A DNA stretch of 33,383 nucleotides from Candidatus Acidiferrum typicum (GCA_002478115.1 DLMH01000155.1:1-33383), one strand, 5' to 3'; shown: positions 24,543-33,202, counted from the first letter of the stretch. Numbers and translations are program-made. Notes: generated by a model not told the origin, from the sequence alone.

Positions 24543-27350
24543 TCAGCGAACGGGGTTGCCATCCGCGTCGATCTTGTGAACTTCGCCGATGTTCAGTTCG
24601 CGGATGCCCGCTTCGACTTTGCTCATGTCGCCCACGACCAGCCAAATGAGATGGCTGGGCAGAATGTATTTTTTGGCGATTGCGTTTGCGGTGTCTGGTG
24701 TAACCGCCAACACTTTTTGCGTGTAGGTGTTGTAATAGTCCTCCGGCAAGTTGTATTCCAGGATTGTGTCGTAGGCGCTGGAGAGTTGTTGGACGGTCTC
24801 GAAGGATCCCGGGAGACCGAGGGTGGCGTTGGACTGCCCGTCCTTGAACTCTGCCTCTGTAATCGGTTTGTCGCCCACGATATTTTTGTACTCCGCCACG
24901 AGTTCGGCCAAGGACTCTTTGGTCTTGTCCGTCTGGACGGGCGAGAAACTGAAGTAGGGACGTTCGCCACGAGCGGGAATCAGGCGCGCACCCACGCCGT
25001 AAGACCAGTGCTTATCTTCGCGGAGATTCATGTTGATGCGGGAACTGAAAGTTCCGCCGAAGATGTCATTCACCAGTTCAAGCGCCACGCGGTCGGGATC
25101 GTTGTAGGGCGGGGCGAGTTGTGCGGCGATGATTAAGCTCTGGCCGGAGCCGGGGCGGTCCATGAGATAGACCACGTCCTTTGCCGGCTCAGGAACCGGG
25201 GGAATGGTGCGGGTGGGAACGTCGCCGGGCTTCCAGGAAGCGAAAAGTTTTTCGAGCTTGGGAGTGATCTCGGCGAGAGTGGTATCACCCACGATGAGCA
25301 GGGTGGCGTTGTTGGGCTTGTACCAGGTGTCGTGGAATTTGGCGAGATCCTCACGGGTCATTTTGCTGACGCTGGCTTCGGTGCCGGTGCCGACAAAAGA
25401 GCCGGCGTAGGGGTGTCCCGTGCCGTAGAGCAGTGTGGGCAGAACGCGCTGGGCCATGGCGTTGGGCGAGACCTTCTCGCGCTGAATGGCGGCGAGGCGA
25501 TCCTTCTGCAAACGGGCGAACTCTTTTTGCGGGAAAGCGGAATGGAGGATGAGGTCGGCATAGATGCCGAGAGCCTTATCCATATTGACCTTGAGGGCGT
25601 TGAGATCGACGGAGGCGTAGTCCAGGTTGGCGCCCGCCGAGAATTCGGCGCTCAGCGATTCCAGTTCTTCGCCGATTTTGAGCGAGTCGCGCGTTGGCGT
25701 GCCCTCTTCGAGCATGCGCTGAGCGAAGCTGCAGGTGCCCAGTTGGTTCGCGGGATCGGAGGAGTAGCCGCTGTCCACCAGCAGGGAGAAGTTCACGACG
25801 GGCGCGGAGTGGCGCTCGGCGAGAACGATTTTCAGGCCGTTGGACAGCGCGGCCTTCTGCATGGGAGGAAGATTGAGCGACATCGCGGAGCCGAGTGCGG
25901 GCTCTTTCGAGCGGTCGATGGGCGCGGTGGCTTTCAGGTTGGTGGGATAGGGCTGCACTTCCAAAACATAATCACCGTCGGACAGCCATTCGTTCGCAGC
26001 CTTCTTCACCGTGGCCGGTGTAGCTGCCTGGATGCGCTTGAGATACTCCTTGTAACAATCAGGATTCCCTGTGAACGTCTGGCAGCGGGCGAGGATGTCA
26101 CTCTTGCCGCCGAAGCCGCCAATGCGCTCCATGATCCGCGCGTATTGGCCGAAGATATGCGTTTTGGCCAGTTGCAGTTCGGCCTCCGTAGGTCCGTTCT
26201 TCAGGAAATTTTGCAGCTCCTCGTCCGCGGCCGCTTCCACTTTTTTCAGGTCGCCGCCCGGCTTCGCGGTCAGGGTGAGATAAAACTGCCCGGCGATCTC
26301 GTTGTTGTTATCGCTTGCTGTGGCGCTGGTAGCCGTCTGATCTTTGTAAACCAGGCGCTTGTAGAGCCGCGACGTCTTGCCCTCGCCGAGAACCTGCGCA
26401 GCCAGATCCAGCAATGCCTCTTCCGGTGAAGATGCTTGGGGCACGTTCCAGACGCGGTAAAGACGCGCCTGGGGCACGCGATCCTGCACCCAGTCCCGGT
26501 GCGTGCCGGTGCGCCTGGCGACCCATACTTCCTGATGGGAGATGGGTGGGCCTGGCGGAATCCCGCCGTAATACTTTTCCACTTTTTGACGTGCCACTTC
26601 TGGGGTGATGTCACCGGCGATGACGAGGGTGACGTTGTTGGGGCCGTAATAGGTTTTGAACCACTCCTGGACGTCGGCGAGAGAAGCTGCGTCCAGATCT
26701 TTCATGGAGCCAATGACGGTCCAAGAATAAGGATGGCCTGCCGGATACGTGTTCTCCGTCAGGAGTTGCCAGGTCACCCCGTAAGGTTGGTTTTCGCCCT
26801 GGCGTTTTTCGTTCTGCACCACGCCGCGCTGGAGGTCCAGTTTTTTCTGGTCAAGCACGCCGAGCAAATGGCCCATGCGGTCGCTTTCGGCGAAGAGCAC
26901 ATAGTCGAGCATGGAGGTGGGGACATCTTCAAAATAATTGGTGCGGTCGTTGCTGGTGGTGCCGTTCAGGTCAGTGGCGCCGATGCGTTCCATCGCATTG
27001 ACGTAGGTGTAATTGAAATTTTCGCTGCCGCTGAACATCAGGTGCTCGAACAGGTGGGCAAAGCCGGTCTTTCCCGCTTTTTCGTTTTTGGAGCCGACGT
27101 GGTACCACGAGTTGACGGCCACGATGGGGGCCTTGTGGTCCTCATGAACGAGGACGGTCAGGCCATTATCGAGCACAAACTTGGTGTAAGGGATGTCCGG
27201 GATGGGGATTTTCGTGCTCGACGAAGCCACTACGGGTACCTTCGCTTTTGGAGCAGATTCGGACTGAGCGTATGCCGGAACGAAACCTAACGCGGCTACC
27301 ATTACGATGGCGAGGAAACTCGCAATACCAATCAAAGTCCTGTTTCTCAA
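24543..27350 (-). CDS. Secreted two-domain M16 (pitrilysin-type) zinc peptidase
   Basis: The 935-residue protein has a signal peptide (residues 1-29, ending VPAYAQ) and two M16 repeats. The first holds the inverted zinc motif H99-L-F-E102-H103 and the distal ligand E181 (VVQNEKRQGEN). The second half, after about residue 490, begins PPMQKAALSNGLKIVLAERHS and lacks HxxEH, as usual for the partner half of bacterial pitrilysin-like enzymes. It would degrade peptides in the envelope. Translation begins at TTG with GGAGG 6 bases upstream; no ATG is nearby. It is divergent from the kinase-pair operon. Confidence 0.92.
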   Translation of the reverse strand: MRNRTLIGIASFLAIVMVAALGFVPAYAQSESAPKAKVPVVASSSTKIPIPDIPYTKFVLDNGLTVLVHEDHKAPIVAVNSWYHVGSKNEKAGKTGFAHLFEHLMFSGSENFNYTYVNAMERIGATDLNGTTSNDRTNYFEDVPTSMLDYVLFAESDRMGHLLGVLDQKKLDLQRGVVQNEKRQGENQPYGVTWQLLTENTYPAGHPYSWTVIGSMKDLDAASLADVQEWFKTYYGPNNVTLVIAGDITPEVARQKVEKYYGGIPPGPPISHQEVWVARRTGTHRDWVQDRVPQARLYRVWNVPQASSPEEALLDLAAQVLGEGKTSRLYKRLVYKDQTATSATASDNNNEIAGQFYLTLTAKPGGDLKKVEAAADEELQNFLKNGPTEAELQLAKTHIFGQYARIMERIGGFGGKSDILARCQTFTGNPDCYKEYLKRIQAATPATVKKAANEWLSDGDYVLEVQPYPTNLKATAPIDRSKEPALGSAMSLNLPPMQKAALSNGLKIVLAERHSAPVVNFSLLVDSGYSSDPANQLGTCSFAQRMLEEGTPTRDSLKIGEELESLSAEFSAGANLDYASVDLNALKVNMDKALGIYADLILHSAFPQKEFARLQKDRLAAIQREKVSPNAMAQRVLPTLLYGTGHPYAGSFVGTGTEASVSKMTREDLAKFHDTWYKPNNATLLIVGDTTLAEITPKLEKLFASWKPGDVPTRTIPPVPEPAKDVVYLMDRPGSGQSLIIAAQLAPPYNDPDRVALELVNDIFGGTFSSRINMNLREDKHWSYGVGARLIPARGERPYFSFSPVQTDKTKESLAELVAEYKNIVGDKPITEAEFKDGQSNATLGLPGSFETVQQLSSAYDTILEYNLPEDYYNTYTQKVLAVTPDTANAIAKKYILPSHLIWLVVGDMSKVEAGIRELNIGEVHKIDADGNPVR

Positions 27351-27639
27351 GGTTTTCCTCCAAGCGAAGTATCTAAAATTCAGGGCGGTGCCGATCTAGA
27401 CGGGGGAAATGGGCTACTTTTGCGACTTCATTGTCCCAATCACACGGTATTCTACCTTTGACTCCGGGCGTATGCAAAGTTCTTGCCAGAATACTGAGCG
27501 CAACGCCTTTCCCAGTCCGCCGCAAATCCCAAAACCGGGGCTAAGCCTTGGCCAGTTGGATGAGGGGAGACTGACCGCTGCCGATTCCCCGGTGATTTTG
27601 CCTCAGCGCCTCTGTCTGTGTTGTAATGATTCTGTAACC
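27351..27639. other. Divergent intergenic region
   Basis: These 289 bases separate the M16 gene (minus) from the kinase-like operon (plus). A plus-strand promoter candidate lies at 27598-27627. No minus-strand promoter stands out. The open frame across it (from 27409) has a composition unlike its neighbours and is not counted as coding. Confidence 0.5.
27598..27627 (+). promoter_or_regulatory. Candidate promoter of the kinase-pair operon
   Basis: TTGCCT (27598-27603), an 18-base spacer and TGTAAT (27622-27627) lie just before the ATG at 27640. Transcription would start within a few bases of that ATG, giving a leaderless or near-leaderless message, which fits the absence of a ribosome site. 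Confidence 0.35.
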
Positions 27640-28449
27640 ATGATCGACTACGCTCAAAACGCTGCATCGCTGCAACTTAGCCAGCCCATGGAAATCCAGG
27701 ACACTACTCCGAAGCCGGTACGCGCAGACGCTTCCAAGACGACGCTGCCGCAGCCCGGCCGCCCCGTTCCCAGCCGCGCCTATCCCGGCGCGCTCATTGT
27801 GGTCGAGGGCACGGACGGCTCCGGCAAAAGCACGCAGCTCTATCTGCTGAAGCGCTGGCTGGAGATTGGCGGCTACCGCCTGCACTTCACGGAGTGGAAT
27901 TCCTCGCCGCTGGTGAAATCGGCCACGCGCCGCGGCAAACAGAAGCGCCTGTTGACGCCAACGACTTTCTCCCTGCTGCATGCTTCCGATTTTGCCGACC
28001 GCTGCGAACGCCAGATCATGCCGCTGCTGCAGGGCGATTACCTCGTGCTCGCCGACCGTTACATTTACACCGCGTTCGCGCGCGATGCCGCCCGCGGCTG
28101 CTCGCAACGCTGGCTGCGCAATCTGTACCGCTTCGCGCCGGTTCCCGACATCACTTTTTATTTTCGGACACCGCTCGACGTCGCCGTCCACCGCATCCTT
28201 AGCGGCCGGCCCAAACTCAAGTATTACGAAGCCGGCATGGACCTCGGCCTCTCCTACGAACGCGCCGAAAGTTTTCGCTTGTTTCAGGCGCGCATCCTCG
28301 AGGAATACGACAAGATGGTGGACACGGATAATTTCGTGGTTCTCGATGGCACCTTGCCCGTGAACAAACTGCAAAAACAGATGCGCGACATCGTTGCCTC
28401 CAAAATCGATCTCAAGCGCTTTGCGCCGCGTTCGCAGGAGCAGGAATAG
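27640..28449 (+). CDS. Thymidylate-kinase-like P-loop kinase, canonical P-loop
   Basis: The 269-residue protein has a flexible N-terminus of about 50 residues, then the P-loop kinase core VVEGTDGSGKSTQ (K63), ADRYIYTAFARD (DRY motif) and a helical C-terminus. The overall plan matches dTMP kinase, but the substrate loop TREPGGT of true Tmk is replaced by FTEWNSSPLV. It may therefore phosphorylate another nucleotide or small molecule. The ATG at 27640 has no ribosome site; a second in-frame ATG is at 27688. A paralogue follows after 2 bases and a Ppx/GppA protein after that, so the three are almost certainly one transcript. Confidence 0.8.
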   Translation: MIDYAQNAASLQLSQPMEIQDTTPKPVRADASKTTLPQPGRPVPSRAYPGALIVVEGTDGSGKSTQLYLLKRWLEIGGYRLHFTEWNSSPLVKSATRRGKQKRLLTPTTFSLLHASDFADRCERQIMPLLQGDYLVLADRYIYTAFARDAARGCSQRWLRNLYRFAPVPDITFYFRTPLDVAVHRILSGRPKLKYYEAGMDLGLSYERAESFRLFQARILEEYDKMVDTDNFVVLDGTLPVNKLQKQMRDIVASKIDLKRFAPRSQEQE

Positions 28450-28451
28450 GC

Positions 28452-29285
28452 ATGGCCGACCAGGAAAAGGAAAAGGACAAATCGAATCCGCCGGTGCCAG
28501 CCGCCGAACCGGTTGCGCCTGCTCCGAAAGCGCCTGCCTCCGAGCAGGAAGACGCGCAGAACTTCTTCGGCGAGCCGCTGGTGGGGCTCGACCCGGGCGA
28601 GCTGAACGGCACGCTTATCGTCATGGAAGGTTTGGATGGCTCCGGCCGGTCCACGCAGATCGCCTTGCTGCAGGAATGGCTGGAATCGGAAGGTTTCGCG
28701 GTGCAAACCAGCGGGCTGCGGCGCTCCAATCTGGTGGGACGCGACATTGACGAACTGCTGGCGAAGAACGCGGTCACGCGCCTTACGCTCGCGCTGATGT
28801 ACGCCACGGACTTCTTCGACCAACTCGAGCACCGCATCGTGCCCGCGCTGCGTTCCGGCACGGTCGTTCTGGCCGACCGCTTCATCTTCACGCTGATCGC
28901 GCGCAGCGTGGTGCGCGGCATCAATCGCGATTACCTCACGGGCCTATATGCCATGGCCTTGCGCCCGCACCTCACCTTCTGGCTCAACGTGCGCCCGGAA
29001 ACCGCTTTCGCGCGCGAGTTCAAGAAGGCCCAGGCCATCAGCTATTGGGAAGCCGGGCGCGACATGTCGCTCTCGCACGACCTCTACTGGTCCTTTGTGC
29101 GTTACCAGACCATGATCAAGCGTGAATTCGAGGTCATGGCCAAGAAGAACTCGTTCATCGAGCTCGATGGCGAAGCCAGCGTTTCCAGCGTCAACAAGCA
29201 ACTGCGCCAGCGCATCGGCGAACATCTCGGCATCCGCGCCACCAAATACACTCCCTCCTCTGCGCTCGCGCATCTCTGGCGCTAA
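28452..29285 (+). CDS. Thymidylate-kinase-like paralogue with Lys-to-Arg in the P-loop
   Basis: The 277-residue protein opens with a charged, Pro/Ala-rich tail of about 50 residues, followed by the kinase core. The P-loop reads MEGLDGSGRSTQ, with R66 where nearly all Walker A motifs have Lys. The ADRFIFTLIARS motif parallels the neighbour's DRY segment. The dTMP-binding REPGGT is replaced by SGLRRSNLVG. Arg may weaken phosphate binding, so it could be a regulatory or partner subunit of the upstream kinase. AGGA 6 bases before the ATG supports the start. Not a canonical Tmk; exact function unknown. Confidence 0.78.
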   Translation: MADQEKEKDKSNPPVPAAEPVAPAPKAPASEQEDAQNFFGEPLVGLDPGELNGTLIVMEGLDGSGRSTQIALLQEWLESEGFAVQTSGLRRSNLVGRDIDELLAKNAVTRLTLALMYATDFFDQLEHRIVPALRSGTVVLADRFIFTLIARSVVRGINRDYLTGLYAMALRPHLTFWLNVRPETAFAREFKKAQAISYWEAGRDMSLSHDLYWSFVRYQTMIKREFEVMAKKNSFIELDGEASVSSVNKQLRQRIGEHLGIRATKYTPSSALAHLWR

Positions 29286-29293
29286 AGACGATC

Positions 29294-30838
29294 ATGCCTG
29301 ATCCGGTACACATCGCCGCCATCGACGCCGGCTCCAATGCAGTCCGCCTCTCCGTCGCGCGCGCCTATTCGGCACTGGACATCGAGCCCCTGACCACGGA
29401 GCGCTTTCCCCTGCGGCTGGGCGAAGGCGTCTTCGTGCGCCATCGCTTCAGCGAAGAGCTGTTGAAGAAGGGCGTCAAGGCCTTCCAGCGCCTTCGCGAA
29501 ATCATGGACGACTTTGGCGTGACGAAGTATCGCGCCGTGGCCACCAGCGCCACCCGTGAAGCGCAAAACCGGAACACCTTCATTCATCGCGTCAAACATG
29601 CGAGCGGGCTACGCCTGGAAGTGATCAGCGCCAAGGAAGAATCCCGCCTCGGCCGCGTCGCCGCCCTCGCGGCTATGGGACCCGGCGCGCAGCCGCGCTG
29701 CATCGTCGACCTTGGCGGCGGCAGCCTGGAACTCAGCATCCTTCGCGACCACACTATCGTTCAGGGCGCGCAACTTCCTATTGGCACCGTGCGCCTGATG
29801 ACCACGCTCAACATTCCCGGCGTGATTCGCCCGGTGCAAGCCGAACAGGTGCGTCGCTATGTACGCGCGCTGCTGGAATCGCGTTTGCCGAACCGTTTGA
29901 ATCTTGCCGACGAAATGGCCGTTGCGCTTGGCGGGAACGCCGAAACGCTGGCGAATGTGGCGCCGGGCCCGCGCCAGGAAGGGCTCCCATCGATCGAAGT
30001 CGCGCTGCTTCGCGAACGCCTGCCGGACATTCTCCAGCGCGACCTGCGTGACCGCATGAAGGCCTATGGCGTGCGCCGCGACCGCGCCGACGTCATGGCC
30101 ATCGCCGCAATCATTTTCCTGACCGTCGCGCGCTACCTCAATGTCCGGCGCTTCATGATCCCCAGCGTGGGCATCCGTGAAGGGCTGCTGCTGGAAACCG
30201 CGTATGAAGCCTTCTCGCGCAAGGAGCCGCATCGCTACAACGCGGAAGCCCGCCGCATGCTGCTCTCCACGCGGAATTTCGGCCGCCGCCTGGAGTACGA
30301 CCAGCAGCACGCCGAACACGTCCGCGAACTCAGCCTCATGCTGTTCGATCAGCTTCAGGCGGTGCACCACTTGCCGCAGCAGGCGCGTGTGCAACTCGAA
30401 TCCGGCGCGCTCCTGCACGACGTGGGGCATCGCGTCAGCCATCGCGGCCACCACAAGCACGGTGAATACCTGGCGCTGAATGGCGACATCCCGGGTTTGG
30501 AGGGTCGCGACCGCAGCATGGTGGGCGCGATCGTGCGCTATCACAACCGCAAGTCGGAGCCGGCCAGCCACCATCCCTCCTATTCCGCGCTCAACAACAA
30601 CGACAAGCGCATCGCCCGGCGCCTCGCCGCCATTTTGCGCATCGCGGAAGGACTGGACCACTCGCATCGCCAGCGTGTTGAAAATATTCGCACGTCGTTC
30701 CAACGCGGCGGCGTCACACTGCAAGTCCACGCCCGCGGCGACGCCACCGAAGACCTGCGCGACGCCCAGCGAGCCGCCGACCTCTTTGAAAAGGAATTCC
30801 ACGTCCAAGTCTATTTTCGCCGCCCCGAACCCGCCTGA
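29294..30838 (+). CDS. Ppx/GppA-family phosphatase fused to an HD domain
   Basis: The 514-residue protein has an actin-like Ppx/GppA domain at residues about 1-300: AAIDAGSNAVRL, ATSATREAQN, ISAKEESRLG with the catalytic-base Glu, and DLGGGSLELS. A C-terminal HD-type domain follows (LLHDVGHRVSHRGHHKHGEY). The family removes phosphate from polyphosphate or converts pppGpp to ppGpp, and the HD half could hydrolyse a nucleotide. It starts 8 bases after the second kinase-like gene and ends the operon. Which substrate it uses here cannot be read from sequence. Confidence 0.9.
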   Translation: MPDPVHIAAIDAGSNAVRLSVARAYSALDIEPLTTERFPLRLGEGVFVRHRFSEELLKKGVKAFQRLREIMDDFGVTKYRAVATSATREAQNRNTFIHRVKHASGLRLEVISAKEESRLGRVAALAAMGPGAQPRCIVDLGGGSLELSILRDHTIVQGAQLPIGTVRLMTTLNIPGVIRPVQAEQVRRYVRALLESRLPNRLNLADEMAVALGGNAETLANVAPGPRQEGLPSIEVALLRERLPDILQRDLRDRMKAYGVRRDRADVMAIAAIIFLTVARYLNVRRFMIPSVGIREGLLLETAYEAFSRKEPHRYNAEARRMLLSTRNFGRRLEYDQQHAEHVRELSLMLFDQLQAVHHLPQQARVQLESGALLHDVGHRVSHRGHHKHGEYLALNGDIPGLEGRDRSMVGAIVRYHNRKSEPASHHPSYSALNNNDKRIARRLAAILRIAEGLDHSHRQRVENIRTSFQRGGVTLQVHARGDATEDLRDAQRAADLFEKEFHVQVYFRRPEPA

Positions 30839-30859
30839 CCTCGGCCCGAATCCCGGGAA

Positions 30860-30879
30860 CGCCATTCTCCTGAATGGCG
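30860..30879 (+). terminator. Hairpin after the kinase-Ppx/GppA operon
   Basis: An 8-bp stem (CGCCATTC/GAATGGCG) with a TCCT loop follows the operon. The bases after it are pyrimidine-rich but not a T-run, so factor-independent termination is only possible. It may instead be a repeat unit. Confidence 0.35.
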
Positions 30880-30953
30880 CTTCGCCCTCTCTTCTGTAGG
30901 GGACGCCTTCTGAGGCGGTCCGCTCCTTTCCTCGCCTTTGTAGTGGCCGGTCT

Positions 30954-31250
30954 TCAGACCGGTTCTTCGCGTCGTTTTTTTGCGGCGCACACGAGGAAAA
31001 TGTCGGCGGGCCGACCGCAGCTCTGTTTTTCGCATGTGTTGCAAGGGAAGGAGTTAGGAAAAACGAGGTTTGCATGTGTGGGAACTGCAGGGGTTATAGG
31101 TGGCCTGGAATGAGACAGATGTGCATGTGTTGATTGCAGAGGAGTTGGGAGCGGAGATTGCGCAAGTGTTGAAAGTGGGAGGGTTGCGGCGGAAAGGCGA
31201 GAGGCGTTGAGAAAATAGCGAGTGCGGGCGGGCTTGTGCCGAATGTTCAC
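30954..31250 (-). other. Candidate short transcript or small ORF downstream of a consensus promoter
   Basis: The promoter at 31256-31284 would start RNA at about 31249-31250. A 98-codon frame opens with GTG at exactly 31250, so it could be leaderless. Its reading is rich in Ser, Thr, Pro and His with a late Cys cluster (FPCNTCEKQSC), unlike any protein I know. I recall similar strings mis-annotated between acidobacterial genes, so the transcript may be non-coding or a dispersed repeat. No function is proposed. Confidence 0.3.
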
Positions 31251-31255
31251 AACAC

Positions 31256-31284
31256 ATTATATCACTCTATTTACTAACTGTCAA
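31256..31284 (-). promoter_or_regulatory. Perfect consensus sigma-70 promoter
   Basis: On the minus strand, TTGACA (complement of 31279-31284), a 17-base spacer and TATAAT (complement of 31256-31261) match the textbook promoter at every position. The surrounding 40 bases are AT-rich in GC-rich DNA. Transcription would run left, towards 30954. No recognised gene lies downstream on that strand before the Ppx/GppA gene, which is antisense. Confidence 0.75.
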
Positions 31285-31358
31285 TAGACAATGTGAGGTA
31301 CTAGGTCGAAAACCGGCACAAGGACGGGCGGAAGGAAGAAAGCAGAGTGAAGAGCGGA

Positions 31359-31389
31359 CCCACCCTTTGCCAACCCCGCAAAGGGTGGG
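31359..31389. repeat. 12-bp-arm hairpin
   Basis: CCCACCCTTTGC (31359-31370) and its exact complement (31378-31389) surround a 7-base loop. No T-run follows on either strand, so it is probably a dispersed palindrome. Confidence 0.6.
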
Positions 31390-31529
31390 CCACCCGAGAT
31401 TGTCTTGCCGTTTAAGGCTGTGCCACCCGCCCGCCAACTTGAATCCGGCGTGGCCTCTGCCTTAACGGGTATACTAATGAATTGAGATCTGAGCGTGATG
31501 TTCTGGCTGGCTACGGAGGGAATGAAGTC

Positions 31530-32516
31530 GTGAGGCCTCCCAAGCATTTTAGCATTCCCCTCTCCTCGCGAGGTGGGCGTCATGCCGGCAGACCGACAAA
31601 GGCGGAACAAGAGCGGATTCTAGAGAATGATGGTTGGGTGATCGCCCAGGAACTCTGCTTACACCCTCTGCGCCAACCGATTGATGCGCAATTTGCCCCT
31701 TACTACGAGCGTATTCTCAAGGGCGAACTCAGGGCCATCGACGATTACTGCGACAGAAATGCACCCCGGTTGGACGCGTCCTTTCACGAGTTGCTGGGAT
31801 TTCTTGTCACGATTCGATTCTATGGCGTCGTGAATCAGGTTCTGTCGGGCGTCGAGCGACGCGGCAGCATGATGGGCTGGCCGAGCGACCGAGATACTTA
31901 CGATTATTGGTACAAAGAGATAAAGCCAGGTTGCGAATCGGCGCGACAGTTCATACGGGGCGCACACAATTCAGGCCGCAGCACAACTCGGAAGCAACTG
32001 TGGCGCGAATACGTCTTACAGCCTTTGCCGACTGTGCGATATGCCTTTCCCGCCGGGAGGGCAGACCAGCAGCTCCTGCTTCATTCCTTGCAAGCGCCGA
32101 TTGACGAACAGTTCAGACCGTTCCTTGAGCGCGTCCTTAATGGCGACCTCAGCGCTAAAACCGACTACGAGGAACTACTTCAAAAAGAGCAAAACAAGCG
32201 CGATGGAGAACAGCGGCGGTTAGCGGCGGAGGGACTTCTCGAATGGAGCGAATCTCATACCAAAGATTCAGTGCGCTCGCGGTTAGAGGCCATGGGATGC
32301 GATGGACGGGAACTCGACCTTCTAACAGAGGGCAGCTTTCAGTTGGAGCGGGTAAACAAGTTTCGACCTTTCGGTTTGGTCACGCGCGAGATTTTCTTTG
32401 ATCTGGCCAAGACAAACCCTCTTCTTACCCCCGGAGCAGTAGCTCGTTGTTACGCTTGCAAGATTGTGCGCATGTCCGAGTCTTGGGCGAGCCACAAAGA
32501 CGTGCGCAGATTATAG
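31530..32516 (+). CDS. Unknown protein with an internal duplication
   Basis: The 328-residue product is not recognised. It starts at GTG 31530 with GGAGGG 9 bases upstream; a TTG at 31482 in the same frame lacks a site. After a basic, Gly-rich N-terminus (GGRHAGRPTKAEQ, reminiscent of an AT-hook or phage-type linker), two copies of one motif occur at residues about 42-73 and 182-213: L-x-L-H-x-L-x-x-P-I-D-x-Q-F-x-P, then E-R-I/V-L-N/K-G-D/E-L. No membrane segment or known catalytic motif is visible. The next features downstream are PIN toxin fragments, so it sits in an accessory zone. Confidence 0.6.
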   Translation: MRPPKHFSIPLSSRGGRHAGRPTKAEQERILENDGWVIAQELCLHPLRQPIDAQFAPYYERILKGELRAIDDYCDRNAPRLDASFHELLGFLVTIRFYGVVNQVLSGVERRGSMMGWPSDRDTYDYWYKEIKPGCESARQFIRGAHNSGRSTTRKQLWREYVLQPLPTVRYAFPAGRADQQLLLHSLQAPIDEQFRPFLERVLNGDLSAKTDYEELLQKEQNKRDGEQRRLAAEGLLEWSESHTKDSVRSRLEAMGCDGRELDLLTEGSFQLERVNKFRPFGLVTREIFFDLAKTNPLLTPGAVARCYACKIVRMSESWASHKDVRRL

Positions 32517-33037
32517 GGTTTTTTTCTGCTCATGCGGAATAGTTCATTTTGGGCACCTTCAGGCAGTCTTTGGCGATCCTGCCATCACAACAAAACCGCA
32601 TAAACACACGGGATTGTGCATGTATCTGCTCCAGTAGGTTTAACGAGGATGGCACACTCGATCTTGTCTGATGGCATTTAGATTCGTGCGGCCAGTAACG
32701 GCGCGTGGAGAGTAAGCCAGATGAAACTTTCCTGGGCAATTCGACGCCTCAAACCGCTGTTGTTCATCGCTGCTGTTTCCTTCTGCTGCGTCTTCCCGAA
32801 GCCCGATTGTTTGCTGCATCTGTTGGAGCGCGCGACACTCGTAACCTACGTTATGCGTGGCCTCAGGAAGGACTACGACGATTTTGTCAAAACGATGGGC
32901 GCGAAAACACATCGGCGAAGGGGCGGACAGACTTGGAAGCGAGTGGGCCACTCTTCGTGATCTCGCAGCACGTCGCCGCCTAGTCAGATGACGGAGTTAT
33001 TGGTTTAGTTCTGCCGACACGCCAGCACCCAAGAATC
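32517..33037. other. Accessory gap with little recognisable content
   Basis: A run of seven T (32519-32525) follows the stop of the unknown gene but without a clear hairpin. One possible small ORF at 32721-32960 is listed separately. Minus-strand frames here look like chance. No repeat, RNA or promoter was identified. Confidence 0.4.
32721..32960 (+). CDS. Possible small protein with a hydrophobic N-terminal segment
   Basis: A 79-codon frame with GGAGAG 8 bases before the ATG. The product starts MKLSWAIRRLKPLLFIAAVS, like a signal or anchor, and ends basic (KTHRRRGGQTWKR). There is no homology I recognise, and the gap around it is gene-poor, so a chance ORF is the alternative. Confidence 0.25.
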   Translation: MKLSWAIRRLKPLLFIAAVSFCCVFPKPDCLLHLLERATLVTYVMRGLRKDYDDFVKTMGAKTHRRRGGQTWKRVGHSS

Positions 33038-33190
33038 TCAGTTAGTGCCCGGATTCTCCACGCGCCAGTGAAAGGGGCGGAACTCTGCAAGCTTCCCAAA
33101 GTCACGCGCATTGGCCGTGATGACTGTGATTCCCAAACGGCCCGCGCTCAGGGCAATCAGCGCATCGTTGGTCAAGCGCGTCGCAAAGGT
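33038..33190 (-). pseudogene. C-terminal fragment of a PIN-domain (VapC-type) toxin
   Basis: Fifty codons read RLTNDALIALSAGRLGITV, then ITANARDFGKLAEFRPFHW, which fits the last third of a PIN ribonuclease including the late acidic residues (ND, RDF). A TGA sits directly before it and the N-terminal two thirds with the first catalytic Asp are missing, so it is a remnant. The next fragment upstream belongs to a different PIN protein, so the locus has been rearranged. Confidence 0.6.
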
Positions 33191-33202
33191 TCATTGTCGC
33201 GA

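Larger units (their letters stand above)
30839..31529. other. Repeat-rich intergenic region with no convincing gene
   Basis: A hairpin at 30860-30879 (CGCCATTC arm) lies 22 bases after the Ppx/GppA stop, without a T-run. A second at 30947-30962 (CCGGTCT arm) is followed 12 bases later by seven T (30975-30981). A strong minus-strand promoter is at 31256-31284. A third hairpin at 31359-31389 has a 12-bp arm (CCCACCCTTTGC) and 7-base loop. TATACT at 31470-31475 might serve the next gene. Several of these resemble dispersed repeats. Confidence 0.6.

Noticed and set aside
27409..27639. N-terminal extension of the first kinase-like gene
   Set aside because: Composition is unlike the rest and a promoter candidate lies inside it; the ATG at 27640 is preferred.
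29609..31075. Minus-strand 488-codon frame
   Set aside because: Antisense to Ppx/GppA-HD; no recognisable motif.
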